A stretch of 54,655 nucleotides of DNA from Eubacteriaceae bacterium (GTDB lineage: Bacteria > Bacillota > Clostridia > Eubacteriales > Garciellaceae): contig DUPX01000038.1 in the NCBI GenBank assembly GCA_012838085.1, positions 1-54,655 of the forward strand. The letters are read 5' to 3'. Position 1 is the first letter of the stretch, and each line of letters opens with the position of its first letter. The translations under genes were made by a program, and so were the position numbers. The notes under the pieces are model-generated. The model was not told where the DNA came from. It ran no database searches and was given only the letters and a program-made list of their open reading frames with translations. Below, in pieces: positions 8,595 to 17,503 of this stretch.

Positions 8595-9488
8595 TTATTG
8601 ATAGCCTAAATCCTTTAGTTCTCGCTGCTTATTTCTCCAATCTGATTTTATCTTAACCCATAATTGTAAATTAACTTTAATCCCTAATAAGTCTTCAATA
8701 TCTTTCCTAGCCCTTTTTCCAATTTCTTTTAACATAAATCCATTTTTCCCAATAATAATCCCCTTATGGCTATTCTTCTCACAATAGATATTAACCTGAA
8801 TATCTAAAAGGTTTTTTTTATTCCTTTCCTTAATTAAAATGACTTCTGTAGCTATTCCATGGGGCACCTCTTGCTGGAGTAATTGTAATGCTTTTTCTCT
8901 AACTATTTCAGCAACAATAATTCTTTCTGGTTGATCTATAATCATGTCCTCAGGAAAATACTGGGGACCTTCTGGTAATTTATCTACAATAATTTCTAGT
9001 AAATTAGATAGGTTTTCATTGGTCTTTGCAGAAATTGGTATTATTTCATCTATATAATCAATATCCTTATATAAAGAAATTTTCTTTAATAATTCATCCT
9101 TAGTCAATAAATCCATCTTATTTATTAATAAAAATACAGGGGTTCTTACATCTTTAAGAGTTTCTAATATATATTGATCCCCCGCTCCTATATACATACT
9201 TTCATCCACTAAATATAAAATAACATCTACTTCATTTAAGGTTTGTTTTGCTGCATTGACCATATATTCCCCTAATTTATTTATAGGTCGGTGAATACCT
9301 GGTGTATCTACAAATACAATTTGGTAATTCTCCTTAGTATAAATACAACGAATTGTATTTCTAGTAGTTTGAGGTTTATTTGAAACAATTACCAGTTTTT
9401 CTCCCATAATTTTATTTAATAAGGTTGATTTACCTACATTAGGCCTCCCAATAATAGTAACAAAACCAGAATAATATTTTCTTTCCAT
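8595..9488 (-). CDS. era: GTPase Era
   Basis: Era is an essential GTPase that binds the 3' end of 16S rRNA and checks 30S assembly. Of 297 residues, the GTPase domain is N-terminal: G1 GRPNVGKS at 14-21, the switch region with QTTRNT, G3 DTPGIH, G4 NKMD near 122, G5 SAK. A C-terminal KH domain (about 200-290) contains the IIIGKNGFMLKEIGKRAR motif. The ATG at 9488 has GAGGAGG upstream. It is placed between cdd and yqzL-recO as in many Firmicutes. Confidence 0.97.
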   Translation of the reverse strand: MERKYYSGFVTIIGRPNVGKSTLLNKIMGEKLVIVSNKPQTTRNTIRCIYTKENYQIVFVDTPGIHRPINKLGEYMVNAAKQTLNEVDVILYLVDESMYIGAGDQYILETLKDVRTPVFLLINKMDLLTKDELLKKISLYKDIDYIDEIIPISAKTNENLSNLLEIIVDKLPEGPQYFPEDMIIDQPERIIVAEIVREKALQLLQQEVPHGIATEVILIKERNKKNLLDIQVNIYCEKNSHKGIIIGKNGFMLKEIGKRARKDIEDLLGIKVNLQLWVKIKSDWRNKQRELKDLGYQ

Positions 9489-9501
9489 AGATTTACCTCC
9501 T

Positions 9502-9912
9502 CTATTTTACCAAGTCTTTTTCATTAAAAGGATATGGAAATAAATCTTTAACTGAAAGACTAAGTATTTCACCTTTGTTATTTTGAAATATTACTTGAAA
9601 TTCCTTAGAGAATTCAGAAATAACCTGACGACATATCCCACAGGGAAATGTATATCCTGAAAAATCACTTACAATAGCTAGCGCCAAAAAATCTCTCTCC
9701 CCCTCTGATATTGCTTTAAATATGGCTGTTCTTTCTGCACAATTTGTCGCCCCATAAGAAGCATTTTCAATATTACAACCTGTAAAGATTCTACCCTCTT
9801 TAGTTAGCAAAGCAGCTCCAACTGAAAAATTTGAATAAGGAGCATAAGCATACTCTTTAGCTTCATAGGCAGCTTTTAATAATTTTATCTTGGTTTCCTT
9901 ATCTATTATCAA
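9502..9912 (-). CDS. cdd: Cytidine deaminase
   Basis: Deaminates cytidine and deoxycytidine to uridine and deoxyuridine in pyrimidine salvage. The 136 residues match the small tetrameric class. Zinc-site motifs are CAERTAIFKA (Cys and catalytic Glu) and PCGICRQV (two Cys ligands). The substrate-binding NIENASYG is also present. The start is TTG at 9912 with GGAGG seven bases upstream. It lies 13 bp upstream of era, in the usual position. Confidence 0.96.
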   Translation of the reverse strand: MIIDKETKIKLLKAAYEAKEYAYAPYSNFSVGAALLTKEGRIFTGCNIENASYGATNCAERTAIFKAISEGERDFLALAIVSDFSGYTFPCGICRQVISEFSKEFQVIFQNNKGEILSLSVKDLFPYPFNEKDLVK

Positions 9913-9944
9913 TGGTTTTCCTCCATTTCTATTAATAAATATCC

Positions 9945-10640
9945 TTAATATAATTGAAAAATCAATACTGTAATTAAAGTGCCTATAATTCCACCTACTA
10001 TAACTTCAAAAGGTGTATGTATTCTTCCCTCTATCCGACTTTGGGAAATTAAAAAGGCTAGTAAAAAAGCCATAGTAGAGACTAATGCATCTTTTGAAAT
10101 AAAAGATATAGCAGTAGATATTGAAAAAGAGATTGCACTATGACCGCTGGGCATCCCCCCCACCATATATGAGCCTTCACTATACTTAGATTTCACTCCT
10201 ATGACAATAACTACTACCAACACCAAGCTGACAAAAGTTAAATGACCCGGAGATTGTTGGACCCTATGTAAAATAATCTTTGCCATAGGGTTAAGTCGAT
10301 TAAAAAATAATACATAAGCCACAATCATAGAGTTTACAGCTGCAATTAAAACAGTACCAGCAGCCACATTCTTTGCAATCCTTGCTAAAGGATGATAAGA
10401 CTTGGTATAAAGATCTATAGTAGATTCTATTGCAGTATTTATCATTTCTGTAATAATTACCAAACATATTGTAAAAAATAATATTATTAGTTCTACTCGG
10501 TTAAAATCCATAAAAAGACTTATTAATATTACTATGGTCCCTATGGTAAAATGGATTTTCATATTTCTTTGGGTTTTTAATGCATATATTAATCCAGAAA
10601 TAGCATAATTAAAACTATCTATAAGGTTTCTAATTTTCAT
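9945..10640 (-). CDS. Fused lipid kinase (DgkA/UndPK-like) - PAP2 phosphatase
   Basis: Two membrane modules are joined in one 231-residue chain. Residues ~1-110 are the small three-TM lipid kinase: TEMINTAIESTIDL with the conserved Glu and Asn, then KNVAAGTVLIAAV. In Gram-positives this enzyme usually phosphorylates undecaprenol. Residues ~115-231 have a PAP2-type phosphatase pattern: GGMPSGHSAISF, then SRIEGRIHTPFEVIVGG, giving the acid phosphatase PSGH and the SR..H signature. The fusion joins a kinase and a phosphatase acting on similar lipids, so it may recycle undecaprenol and its phosphate. The ATG at 10640 has TGAGGTGG. It lies between ybeY and cdd, where Bacillus has a stand-alone dgkA. 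Confidence 0.9.
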   Translation of the reverse strand: MKIRNLIDSFNYAISGLIYALKTQRNMKIHFTIGTIVILISLFMDFNRVELIILFFTICLVIITEMINTAIESTIDLYTKSYHPLARIAKNVAAGTVLIAAVNSMIVAYVLFFNRLNPMAKIILHRVQQSPGHLTFVSLVLVVVIVIGVKSKYSEGSYMVGGMPSGHSAISFSISTAISFISKDALVSTMAFLLAFLISQSRIEGRIHTPFEVIVGGIIGTLITVLIFQLY

Positions 10641-10656
10641 TTTTCCACCTCAGGAT

Positions 10657-11145
10657 TTAATTTCTAAAGATTTTTATTTTTGCCATTACTAATTTTTCCT
10701 TTTCCCTCATTATAAATTTTTCTTCAGAGTTCATATGGTCATAACCTAATAAATGAAGCATTCCATGGGTTGTTAAATATGCAGATTCTCTTAAAATTGA
10801 ATGTCCATATTCCTTAGATTGTTCAATAACCTTATCCATAGAAATAATAATATCCCCTAAAAGCAAATCTGTTTCCATATTAGAGTTTTCCTTATATCTT
10901 TCTAATAATAACCTTTCAATTAAAGGAAAAGATAAAACATCTGTGGCAGTATTAATACCCCTAAACTCATTATTTAGTTGTTGAATTTCATCATTATCTA
11001 CAAAAGATATGCTTATTTCAACAGGAAAGTTAATTCCTTCTATCTCTAATGTTAAACTAATAACCTTCTCTAAAATTCTTTGGATTTCACTAGTTATCTC
11101 TATATGGTCCTGGCGATTATCAAAATATACAGATTCCACTTTCAT
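10657..11145 (-). CDS. ybeY: Endoribonuclease YbeY (rRNA maturation factor)
   Basis: YbeY is a zinc-dependent endoribonuclease involved in 16S rRNA 3' maturation and ribosome quality control. The signature HGMLHLLGYDHMNSEE (three zinc His residues) lies near residues 130-145. The GINTATDVLSFPL stretch is also typical. 162 residues is normal. It directly follows phoH (8 bp gap), the usual phoH-ybeY-dgkA order. The ATG at 11145 has a weak AAGGTAGGG ribosome-binding site. Confidence 0.95.
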   Translation of the reverse strand: MKVESVYFDNRQDHIEITSEIQRILEKVISLTLEIEGINFPVEISISFVDNDEIQQLNNEFRGINTATDVLSFPLIERLLLERYKENSNMETDLLLGDIIISMDKVIEQSKEYGHSILRESAYLTTHGMLHLLGYDHMNSEEKFIMREKEKLVMAKIKIFRN

Positions 11146-11152
11146 CCCTACC

Positions 11153-12145
11153 TTATCTAACTTTATTAAAATTATCCTTTAATTGCTTTTTGTCATAGCT
11201 TTCATAAGCTTCTATAATTTTTTGAACTAATGGGTGGCGAACTACATCTGCCTGGGTTAGATATATAAATTCTATACCTTTCACATTTTCCAAAATTTCA
11301 ATAACCTTCTTCAGACCAGAACCTCTACCATGGGGTAAATCTATTTGAGTTATATCACCTGTAATAATGGCTTTAGAGCCCATTCCCATCCTTGTCAAAA
11401 ACATCTTCATTTGCTCTGGGGTAGTGTTTTGAGCCTCATCTAAAATAATAAATGCATCATCTAAGGTTCTTCCCCTCATATATGCTAGAGGCGCAATTTC
11501 AATAACGCCCTTTTCAATATAGTTCTGGTAAGTATCTGTTCCCATAAGATCAAATAATGCATCATATAATGGTCTAAGGTAAGGGTCTACCTTTTCCTGT
11601 AAATCCCCGGGTAAAAATCCTAGATTTTCTCCGGCCTCTACTGCAGGACGAGTCAGGATAATCCTACTTACCTCTTCATTTTTAAAAGCGGAGACAGCCA
11701 TTGCAACAGCTAAGTATGTTTTTCCTGTACCTGCCGGCCCTATACCAAAGACAATTTCGTTTTTTTTGATGGCTTGGACATATCTTTTTTGTCCTAAGGT
11801 TTTACTTCTAATCTGTTTGCCCCGAGCTGTGTAACAAATCACATCATTTAAGGTGGAAAACTTATCCCCTTCCCCTTTTTTTGCAAGGCTTATTATATAA
11901 TTAATGGATTGGGTTGTAATAGCCTTATTATTCTTGATACTTTCTAATAAAATCTCAATTATACTTTTTACAATTGATACTTCTTCTTTATTGCCTAATA
12001 CTTTAATATTTCCATCCCTAACAATAATCTTTGTTGAAAAATTCTTTTCAATAACCTTGATATTTTCATCGAAATTACCAAATAATTTCATTTGATATTC
12101 TAAATCTTCAATATTAATCCTTTCTTCCATTAATTGATGATCCAA
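11153..12145 (-). CDS. phoH: PhoH-family ATPase
   Basis: A cytoplasmic P-loop ATPase related to superfamily 1 helicases and linked by neighbourhood to RNA metabolism with YbeY. Walker A is GPAGTGKT (residues 136-143); Walker B is FIILDEAQNTTPEQMKMFL; the TRPAVEAGENLGFLPG and ITGDITQIDLP motifs are also present. An N-terminal KH-like segment precedes the ATPase. The 330 residues match PhoL of Firmicutes. The start is TTG at 12145, ten bases after GGAGG; an internal ATG at codon 6 has no ribosome-binding site. Its exact reaction is unknown. Confidence 0.94.
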   Translation of the reverse strand: MDHQLMEERINIEDLEYQMKLFGNFDENIKVIEKNFSTKIIVRDGNIKVLGNKEEVSIVKSIIEILLESIKNNKAITTQSINYIISLAKKGEGDKFSTLNDVICYTARGKQIRSKTLGQKRYVQAIKKNEIVFGIGPAGTGKTYLAVAMAVSAFKNEEVSRIILTRPAVEAGENLGFLPGDLQEKVDPYLRPLYDALFDLMGTDTYQNYIEKGVIEIAPLAYMRGRTLDDAFIILDEAQNTTPEQMKMFLTRMGMGSKAIITGDITQIDLPHGRGSGLKKVIEILENVKGIEFIYLTQADVVRHPLVQKIIEAYESYDKKQLKDNFNKVR

Positions 12146-12162
12146 AAGTTATTATCCTCCCT

Positions 12163-13383
12163 TTAATCAGTAAATTCTTTTATGACTGCTATATTTTCCA
12201 ATGCTTCAATAGTCACCTTTACAATACTCTTATCTGCGTCTTTACTAACAATTTCTATTGTAGAATTTCTAATTTCCACCTTTCTTTTTCTTTCTTCCTC
12301 TATAATGGTTTTAACTTCCTCTAAGGCAATTTCTTTTATTCTATTGTCTGATAAATTTTTTAGTTCTCTTTGCTTAATATATTTAACATTCTTAAAATAT
12401 ATTGGTATCCTAATGCCCATAATATCAATAAGTGCTGTAGCACTTTCTATTTTATCATAGCCATCCAAAGAATTTTTAGACTTTTTAAATAAAATTTCTT
12501 TTTTACCAATAATTATCCCTTTCTCATTTATTACTTCATCTAAATTAGCCATAAAATCTTTAAATTTAACCTCTATTTCATATTCATACCAGGTTTGTGC
12601 ATAAACATCTCCCCAAGCATGGATCCTTGTACCATCAATACTATTTTCTCCTTCTATCCCTTTTTCTTTCTCAGGATTTTCATTTCCTAGAATTTCACCA
12701 CTTATTAATAAATCTCCTTCTTTTACTAAATCTCCTTTTTTTACCATAGCCTCCCCACCATAGACTAACATGCTATGGATAATTCCATCTCTATCTGCAA
12801 AAACATTTGTAGGGATGTTTTTATTTAATATAGGTGGAGGGTTTACCTTTTCTACTATCTCCACATATGCTTTAATACCCTTAATAGAAATATGGACATA
12901 GGAAATATCCTTATTATTTATAATCAGCTTATTTTCTAATTCATTTTCTGAAAGCTTATATTTTAGCTTACCTTTCTTTAATCCTAAATCATTTAATTGT
13001 TTTATAATAATATTTGTTGGAATCTTTTTATTTCCAGTAACCTCTATTTCCCAAACAAAGGAGGTCAAGGTAATTATAATAATCAATGTGATTGAAGCAC
13101 CCATTACTAAGAATATCCTTTTCTTCATTTTCCAAAGTATAAAGGGCAGTCCTTTTTTATCAATAATAGCTATTCTACAGGGTACTTTTTTTATAATACT
13201 TTTTAATTTTATAAAATCCCTTTTCCCCACTTTGATATATATACAAGTACTAGAATCTCTAATTATATCCCATAGGAAAATTTCTTCACTTGCCACAAGA
13301 TTTAAAAACTTTTCCAACATAAATCCTTCAATTTTTATAATAACATAGCCCCTAAAATAATGCCATAACTTTACAATAAGCAC
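12163..13383 (-). CDS. yqfD: Sporulation protein YqfD
   Basis: A membrane protein needed for efficient sporulation in Bacillus, where it is made in the mother cell. The N-terminal domain (KLWHYFRGYVIIKIEGF...) is followed by a single TM segment near residues 90-113 (IFLVMGASITLIIIITL). A large extracytoplasmic region contains WEIEVTGNKKIP, a POTRA-like start, and then a domain with VKKGDLVKEGDLLISG. The frame is open to GTG at 13392, but that codon abuts the AAGAAGGTGG site. GTG at 13383 has proper spacing and gives the family-like MLIVKLWHYFRGY. The gene is coupled to yqfC (15 bp) and precedes phoH, as in Bacillus. Confidence 0.92.
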   Translation of the reverse strand: MLIVKLWHYFRGYVIIKIEGFMLEKFLNLVASEEIFLWDIIRDSSTCIYIKVGKRDFIKLKSIIKKVPCRIAIIDKKGLPFILWKMKKRIFLVMGASITLIIIITLTSFVWEIEVTGNKKIPTNIIIKQLNDLGLKKGKLKYKLSENELENKLIINNKDISYVHISIKGIKAYVEIVEKVNPPPILNKNIPTNVFADRDGIIHSMLVYGGEAMVKKGDLVKEGDLLISGEILGNENPEKEKGIEGENSIDGTRIHAWGDVYAQTWYEYEIEVKFKDFMANLDEVINEKGIIIGKKEILFKKSKNSLDGYDKIESATALIDIMGIRIPIYFKNVKYIKQRELKNLSDNRIKEIALEEVKTIIEEERKRKVEIRNSTIEIVSKDADKSIVKVTIEALENIAVIKEFTD

Positions 13384-13397
13384 GAGTGCCACCTTCT

Positions 13398-13676
13398 TTA
13401 ATCTATATATTCAAAAGAATTTATTTCTCCTGTGATAATTATTTCCTCTTTTATGATTGTCTTTATATATAAATTTTGGCCAATTATTTTTATCATTCCG
13501 GAATTACTAGAAATTCTAATTCGCTGAGTGTTATATTCAATAATCCCCTTATGATTCTCAATATTCAATTGTAGGTTACCTATTAAAGTTATCTTAGGAA
13601 GATCAAGGGTTATTTCCTTAGGTAGCTCTAAAGTTTCTGAAATTCCACCTTTTAAATTGTTTATTTTACTATTCAT
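13398..13676 (-). CDS. yqfC: Sporulation protein YqfC
   Basis: A 92-residue beta-rich protein of the YqfC/YabP family, with ELPKEITLDLPKITLIGNLQ, then GIIEYNTQRIRISSNSGMIK. YqfC acts in the mother cell during sporulation, and this small fold is also seen in YabP. The open frame extends upstream to 13751, but it crosses a terminator hairpin, and the ribosome-binding site (GAGGGTGGGG) lies just before the ATG at 13676. It is the first gene of the yqfC-yqfD-phoH-... run, with a possible sigma-E promoter upstream. Confidence 0.9.
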   Translation of the reverse strand: MNSKINNLKGGISETLELPKEITLDLPKITLIGNLQLNIENHKGIIEYNTQRIRISSNSGMIKIIGQNLYIKTIIKEEIIITGEINSFEYID

Positions 13677-13699
13677 TACCCCACCCTCTCTATTTTTAT

Positions 13700-13726
13700 A
13701 TTTATGCCCATTTTTATTTACTATGC
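13700..13726 (-). promoter_or_regulatory. Candidate sigma-E promoter of yqfC
   Basis: On the minus strand, GCATAGT, a 13-base spacer, then CATAAAT, resembling sigma-E -35 and -10 elements. In Bacillus yqfCD is expressed from sigma-E in the mother cell, which makes the match plausible. It is short and AT-rich, so chance is possible. Confidence 0.4.
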
Positions 13727-13731
13727 AAAAG

Positions 13732-13774
13732 AATAAATCAGCCCACAACAAATAATGTTGCGGGCTGATTTATT
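13732..13774 (-). terminator. Intrinsic terminator after the nfeD-floA unit
   Basis: A hairpin with ~19-bp arms and a 5-base loop (AATAAATCAGCCC... paired to ...GGGCTGATTTATT, one mismatch), followed by CTTTT on the minus strand. It separates the FloA operon from yqfC. Confidence 0.85.
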
Positions 13775-13782
13775 CTTATTAA

Positions 13783-14262
13783 TTATCTCTGAGACTTTGG
13801 AGGTCCCAATATCTCAGAAAATATTAAGCCTTGAATAATAGAATTTGGAGAAAAATTTAAAATATTATCTAAACTTTCCTTATCTACTTCTAAGTCTATT
13901 GTAGTTTCTTCAATAACATTTAAAGGTCTGTGTAAATCATATACTGGAACTTGGGACTCTTTATCATCATAATCAATATGATCTGTTTCAATGGATTCTT
14001 CAATTTCTAATTTGCCTTCCCCAGGTTCTCCTTCTTCCATGTTGAGCTTTTCCTGAATATCCTTTCTTAGCTCTTCTATTATGCTTTCAAATGCGCCTCT
14101 AGCAGGTACATTTGGCTGTTCATAAGGAGTTTTTCTCATACTCCTTCTTCTTTCATATTCCCTTTTTTGTTTTTTACTATTGTTTAACCCTCTTATAATA
14201 GGAATAATAATAAAAATCAATAAGGGGATTATACTCTCAAATATTCCCTCAAAAAAGTCCAT
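13783..14262 (-). CDS. Small membrane-anchored acidic protein in the floA operon
   Basis: I do not recognise a named function. The 159 residues begin with one hydrophobic segment (about 5-25, FEGIFESIIPLLIFIIIPII), then a basic patch KKQKREYERRRSMRK, a disordered acidic middle (EGEPGEGKLEIEES...), and a conserved-looking tail IIQGLIFSEILGPPKSQR. That tail type recurs in clostridial proteins encoded with FloA/NfeD, as far as I recall. The ATG at 14262 has AGAGGTGATT upstream. It is 20 bp after floA, so it is probably co-expressed and could be an accessory of the membrane microdomain system; this is inference from position only. Confidence 0.7.
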   Translation of the reverse strand: MDFFEGIFESIIPLLIFIIIPIIRGLNNSKKQKREYERRRSMRKTPYEQPNVPARGAFESIIEELRKDIQEKLNMEEGEPGEGKLEIEESIETDHIDYDDKESQVPVYDLHRPLNVIEETTIDLEVDKESLDNILNFSPNSIIQGLIFSEILGPPKSQR

Positions 14263-14282
14263 TTAATCACCTCTAGGCATAT

Positions 14283-15269
14283 TTACCTATTATCTTTTCT
14301 GGAATTCTTATCTATCTTAGAAATAGAATCTCTCATTTGGGTATCTGCTAAAATATTTTTCATATTATAATAATCCATAACTCCTAAATTACCTTCTCTA
14401 AAAGCCTGGGACATTGCCAAAGGAATCTCAGCTTCCGCTTCTACAACTTTAGCTCGCATTTCCTGAACAGCTGCTACCATTTCTTGTTCCCTAGCCACTG
14501 CCATAGCTCTTCTTTCCTCAGCCTTAGCCTGGGCAATACGTTTATCAGCCTCTGCTTGATCAGTCTGTAATTGAGCACCTATATTTCTTCCCACATCTAC
14601 ATCTGCAATATCGATGGATAGAATCTCAAAGGCAGTACCTGCATCTAAACCTTTATTTAAAACAGTTTGAGAGATTGAATCAGGATTTTCCAAAACATCT
14701 GTATGAAATTCAGAACTACCTACAGTTGTAACAATACCCTCTCCTACTCTAGCAATAATGGTTTCTTCTCCAGCTCCCCCTATAAGCCTATCTATATCAG
14801 CTCGAACTGTAACTCTAGCCTTAACCTTTACTTCAATACCATCCTTGGCAACTGCAGAAATTATTGGGGTTTCAATCACCTTAGGATTAACCTTCATTTG
14901 TACAGCTTCTAACACATCCCTACCTGCAAGGTCAATAGCTGCAGCTCTTTCAAAGGTAAGCTCTATATCAGCCCTCTGGGCTGCAATTAAGGCATTTGCT
15001 ACCTTATCTACATTGCCTCCTGCTAGATAATGGGCTTCAAATTGATCCACCTTTACATCTAGCCCCGCCTTACTAGCCTTAATAAGTGGGACCACTACTC
15101 TTCTAGGCACTACCCTTCTAAGTCTCATTCCAATTAAAGTAAATATTCCAATAGGAACCTTAGCTGCTAAAGCAGCAACCCATAATCCTACTGGTATAAA
15201 GCTAAATAGTACTGCCAATAAAATAAAGACAATTCCAACAAATATAATAATTCCTATCATTTGTGGCAT
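14283..15269 (-). CDS. floA: Flotillin-like protein FloA
   Basis: FloA forms membrane microdomain scaffolds that influence membrane fluidity and protein organisation. A hydrophobic N-terminal hairpin (about residues 4-50) is followed by an SPFH/PHB-like domain and an Ala/Glu-rich coiled coil ([19 protein letters not shown]). It ends with [20 protein letters not shown]. The 328 residues match Bacillus FloA/YqfA. The ATG at 15269 has GGGAGG. It is encoded right after nfeD (14 bp), the standard operon partner. Confidence 0.97.
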   Translation of the reverse strand: MPQMIGIIIFVGIVFILLAVLFSFIPVGLWVAALAAKVPIGIFTLIGMRLRRVVPRRVVVPLIKASKAGLDVKVDQFEAHYLAGGNVDKVANALIAAQRADIELTFERAAAIDLAGRDVLEAVQMKVNPKVIETPIISAVAKDGIEVKVKARVTVRADIDRLIGGAGEETIIARVGEGIVTTVGSSEFHTDVLENPDSISQTVLNKGLDAGTAFEILSIDIADVDVGRNIGAQLQTDQAEADKRIAQAKAEERRAMAVAREQEMVAAVQEMRAKVVEAEAEIPLAMSQAFREGNLGVMDYYNMKNILADTQMRDSISKIDKNSRKDNR

Positions 15270-15283
15270 TATAATAAACCTCC

Positions 15284-16582
15284 CTAATCTAATTTTTTTA
15301 CAATAATCCTATTTCCTTCTATCTTAATTACCTTTACTTTTTCCCCTTTTTCAATAAAGATATTTTCTGATACTACATCTAATTTTGTATCTTCAATCTC
15401 TATAGTTCCAGCTGGCCTTAAAGGTGTAATTGTAACACCCTCCTTATTTATATATGGTTTATAACTTTTTGAACTAATATAGCCATCAGAAGTCTTTAAA
15501 GATGTAGACAAGGTAATTTTTTTAAAGAACTTATTCCTTGGGGCAAATCTAAACAACAGTATAAAGGCTATAATGGTCAACACTATAGCTATTACTATAG
15601 ATATTAAAGCTTGCTCTATTGAAGAAGATGCTAAAACAATGCTTGCAATAATAGCGCTAATTCCCAATATTCCTGGAATACCAAATCCAGGTATCAGTAC
15701 CTCTACTAATAATAATATTATGCCTATAAAGAATATTAATATTACAAGCCAACTGCTATGGCCCGCCAGTAAAAGTCCGCCAAAAAATAAACCAAAGGCT
15801 GTCAAGCTAACCACTCCTCCCAACCCAAATCCAGGGGTGAATATTTCTACTACAGCACCAATAAAACCAATTGATAATAGAATAGAAGTTGCTGCCGTGT
15901 TAGTAACTAAAGATGATAATAATAATTGAAAAGAAGGTGATAATTCTTGTTTATTAAAGTCTTGCAAATTTGCAACTCTCTCTATTTCACTAATAGATTC
16001 TACTATCCCATCTATAATCTCAAAATCCATCGCCTCTTGAGAGGTAAGTGTTAATAGCTTACCCTTTTCAATTATTCCTTCAATCTCAATATCAGCATCT
16101 GCCATTGCTGCAATTATCTTAGGGTCCCTATCTCTTAATTGGGCAACATTTCGTAATTTCCCAGCCCAATAACTGATATATTTTTCTTCTTTAGGCCGAG
16201 TTTCTGCTGCTCCAATGGTAGAAGATGGAGACATGTAAATATCCTCAGCAGATATTGTAATAATAGTTCCAGCAGATATTGCCTCTCCATCTACAAAAGC
16301 TATGGTTTTTATTGGAGTCTTTAATATTGCTTCACTTATAGACAGAGCACTATCTACTAAACCTCCCGGTGTATTTATTTTAAATATTATGGCCTTAGCA
16401 TTATTTTCTTCAGCTTCTTTAATGCTCTGGGTTACAAATGCCGTCATAGCTGGCCCTACTTCTCCTTCAACAGGGACTACATAATAGGGTTGTTTTTCTC
16501 CACCTACCTGACCGCCTACCATAATAAATATTGTTATAAGAAAAAGCATTATATAAAATATCTTTTTTATCAGTTTTATCAC
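15284..16582 (-). CDS. NfeD-family membrane serine protease (long form)
   Basis: Layout: signal/anchor segment (residues ~8-25), ClpP-like protease domain (~35-200; catalytic Ser103 in AISAGT, candidate Lys near 142), several TM segments (~215-345), and a C-terminal OB-fold NfeD domain (~370-430, [17 protein letters not shown]). The long form pairs with FloA and may process or organise microdomain proteins. The annotated GTG at 16582 overlaps the GAGGTGAT site; initiation three codons later at CTG (16573) has better spacing. It is the first gene of a unit with floA and the small membrane ORF, behind a clear promoter. Confidence 0.93.
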   Translation of the reverse strand: MIKLIKKIFYIMLFLITIFIMVGGQVGGEKQPYYVVPVEGEVGPAMTAFVTQSIKEAEENNAKAIIFKINTPGGLVDSALSISEAILKTPIKTIAFVDGEAISAGTIITISAEDIYMSPSSTIGAAETRPKEEKYISYWAGKLRNVAQLRDRDPKIIAAMADADIEIEGIIEKGKLLTLTSQEAMDFEIIDGIVESISEIERVANLQDFNKQELSPSFQLLLSSLVTNTAATSILLSIGFIGAVVEIFTPGFGLGGVVSLTAFGLFFGGLLLAGHSSWLVILIFFIGIILLLVEVLIPGFGIPGILGISAIIASIVLASSSIEQALISIVIAIVLTIIAFILLFRFAPRNKFFKKITLSTSLKTSDGYISSKSYKPYINKEGVTITPLRPAGTIEIEDTKLDVVSENIFIEKGEKVKVIKIEGNRIIVKKLD

Positions 16583-16661
16583 CTCGATTCTATTGGCAAG
16601 AAGATAAATAATCCGTCTCTGGAGTGTAAAACCTTTTGTTTAGCAATAATCACTTTATAAA

Positions 16662-16690
16662 ATTATATCATTTTTTTTTCTTTCCTACAA
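16662..16690 (-). promoter_or_regulatory. Predicted promoter of the nfeD-floA unit
   Basis: On the minus strand, TTGTAG, exactly 17 bp, then TATAAT (inside GATATAATTT). It is about 80 bases upstream of the nfeD start and just after the rpsU terminator. Confidence 0.6.
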
Positions 16691-16720
16691 TCTGTATGAA
16701 TCAATATTGTTGATATTAAT

Positions 16721-16751
16721 AAAAATATAAAGACCTAGAATATCTAGGTCC
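16721..16751 (-). terminator. Intrinsic terminator of rpsU
   Basis: GACCTAG-ATATT-CTAGGTC hairpin followed by TTTATATTTTT on the minus strand, about 20 bases after the rpsU stop. Confidence 0.85.
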
Positions 16752-16768
16752 TAAATAGTTTTTAATTA

Positions 16769-16951
16769 TTAATAAAACTTTCTTTTTCTCTTTCTGGCTG
16801 CTTCAGATTTTTTCTTTCTTCTAACACTTGGTTTCTCATAATGCTCCCTTTTTCTTACCTCAGATAAAACACCTGAACGAGAACATTTTCGTTTAAATCT
16901 ACGAAGTGCATTTTCTAAAGATTCATTTTCTCCAACCTTGATTTCTGACAT
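16769..16951 (-). CDS. rpsU: 30S ribosomal protein S21
   Basis: A 60-residue, highly basic protein [20 protein letters not shown]... ending in [17 protein letters not shown]. It matches bS21, which sits near the anti-Shine-Dalgarno end of 16S rRNA and helps initiation. A very strong ribosome-binding site (GGAGGGAGGG) precedes the ATG at 16951. It is monocistronic: own consensus promoter (17042-17069), ~90-base leader with inverted repeats, own terminator. Confidence 0.97.
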   Translation of the reverse strand: MSEIKVGENESLENALRRFKRKCSRSGVLSEVRKREHYEKPSVRRKKKSEAARKRKRKFY

Positions 16952-16970
16952 ATATTTCCCTCCCTCCGCT

Positions 16971-17021
16971 AGTAACAGTACGTAAAACTCTTAATACTAC
17001 TGTAGTGTTACGTGGGATGCT
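16971..17021 (-). promoter_or_regulatory. Leader of rpsU with inverted repeats
   Basis: The untranslated leader contains GTAAC and AGTA segments that can pair with TACT and GTTAC about 30 bases away, plus a small ACTAC/GTAGT stem. This might fold into a hairpin near the ribosome-binding site and allow S21 feedback. I know of no established class to place it in. Confidence 0.3.
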
Positions 17022-17041
17022 ATTACATAAACACATCCTAT

Positions 17042-17069
17042 ATTATATATGAATAAAATCCTATGTCAA
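17042..17069 (-). promoter_or_regulatory. Strong sigma-A promoter of rpsU
   Basis: Perfect TTGACA, 16-bp spacer, perfect TATAAT on the minus strand, about 90 bases upstream of the rpsU start. Confidence 0.85.
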
Positions 17070-17078
17070 TAGTTGGAT

Positions 17079-17423
17079 TTAGCCTGGTGGCCAGGCCAAT
17101 TGTCTACCGCCTAATAAATGATAATGGAGATGACCTACAGATTGTCCACCCTCTTTTCCGCAATTATTAACAACTCTAAATCCACTCCCATCTATTTTTC
17201 TGTCCTGGGCTAATTTTCTAGCCACATTATGAATATGTGATATAATATCCAATTTATCATCAGGAATATCCATTAAAGAATTGAAATGTTCCTTGGGAAT
17301 AATTAAAATATGAGTAGGTGCTTGGGGGGAAATATCATTAAAGGCTACAACCCTATCATCTTCAAAGATAAAATCACTAGGTATTTCCTTTTCTACTATC
17401 TTACAAAATAAACAATCCTTCAT
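17079..17423 (-). CDS. HIT-family nucleotide-binding protein (Hint-like)
   Basis: A histidine-triad hydrolase or transferase that typically acts on AMP-lysine or other nucleoside phosphoramidates. The triad is HLHYHLLGG at about residues 98-106; the N-terminus CLFCKIVEKEIPS and NDISPQAPTHILIIPKEH are standard for the Hint branch. A CxxC near residues 4-7 suggests zinc binding. 114 residues is normal. The ATG at 17423 has GGAGGGGGTG. It is often found near rpsU and mtaB in Clostridia. The physiological substrate is unknown. Confidence 0.92.
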   Translation of the reverse strand: MKDCLFCKIVEKEIPSDFIFEDDRVVAFNDISPQAPTHILIIPKEHFNSLMDIPDDKLDIISHIHNVARKLAQDRKIDGSGFRVVNNCGKEGGQSVGHLHYHLLGGRQLAWPPG

Positions 17424-17503
17424 TTTTTCACCCCCTCCTATAAATCTAAAACAAAAAATACTCTTAATAATATTTATTCAACATTTATAATAAAAATCCT
17501 TCT

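Noticed and set aside
16583-16661. Riboswitch in the nfeD leader
   Set aside because: Only a short untranslated region with no conserved core or terminator alternative.
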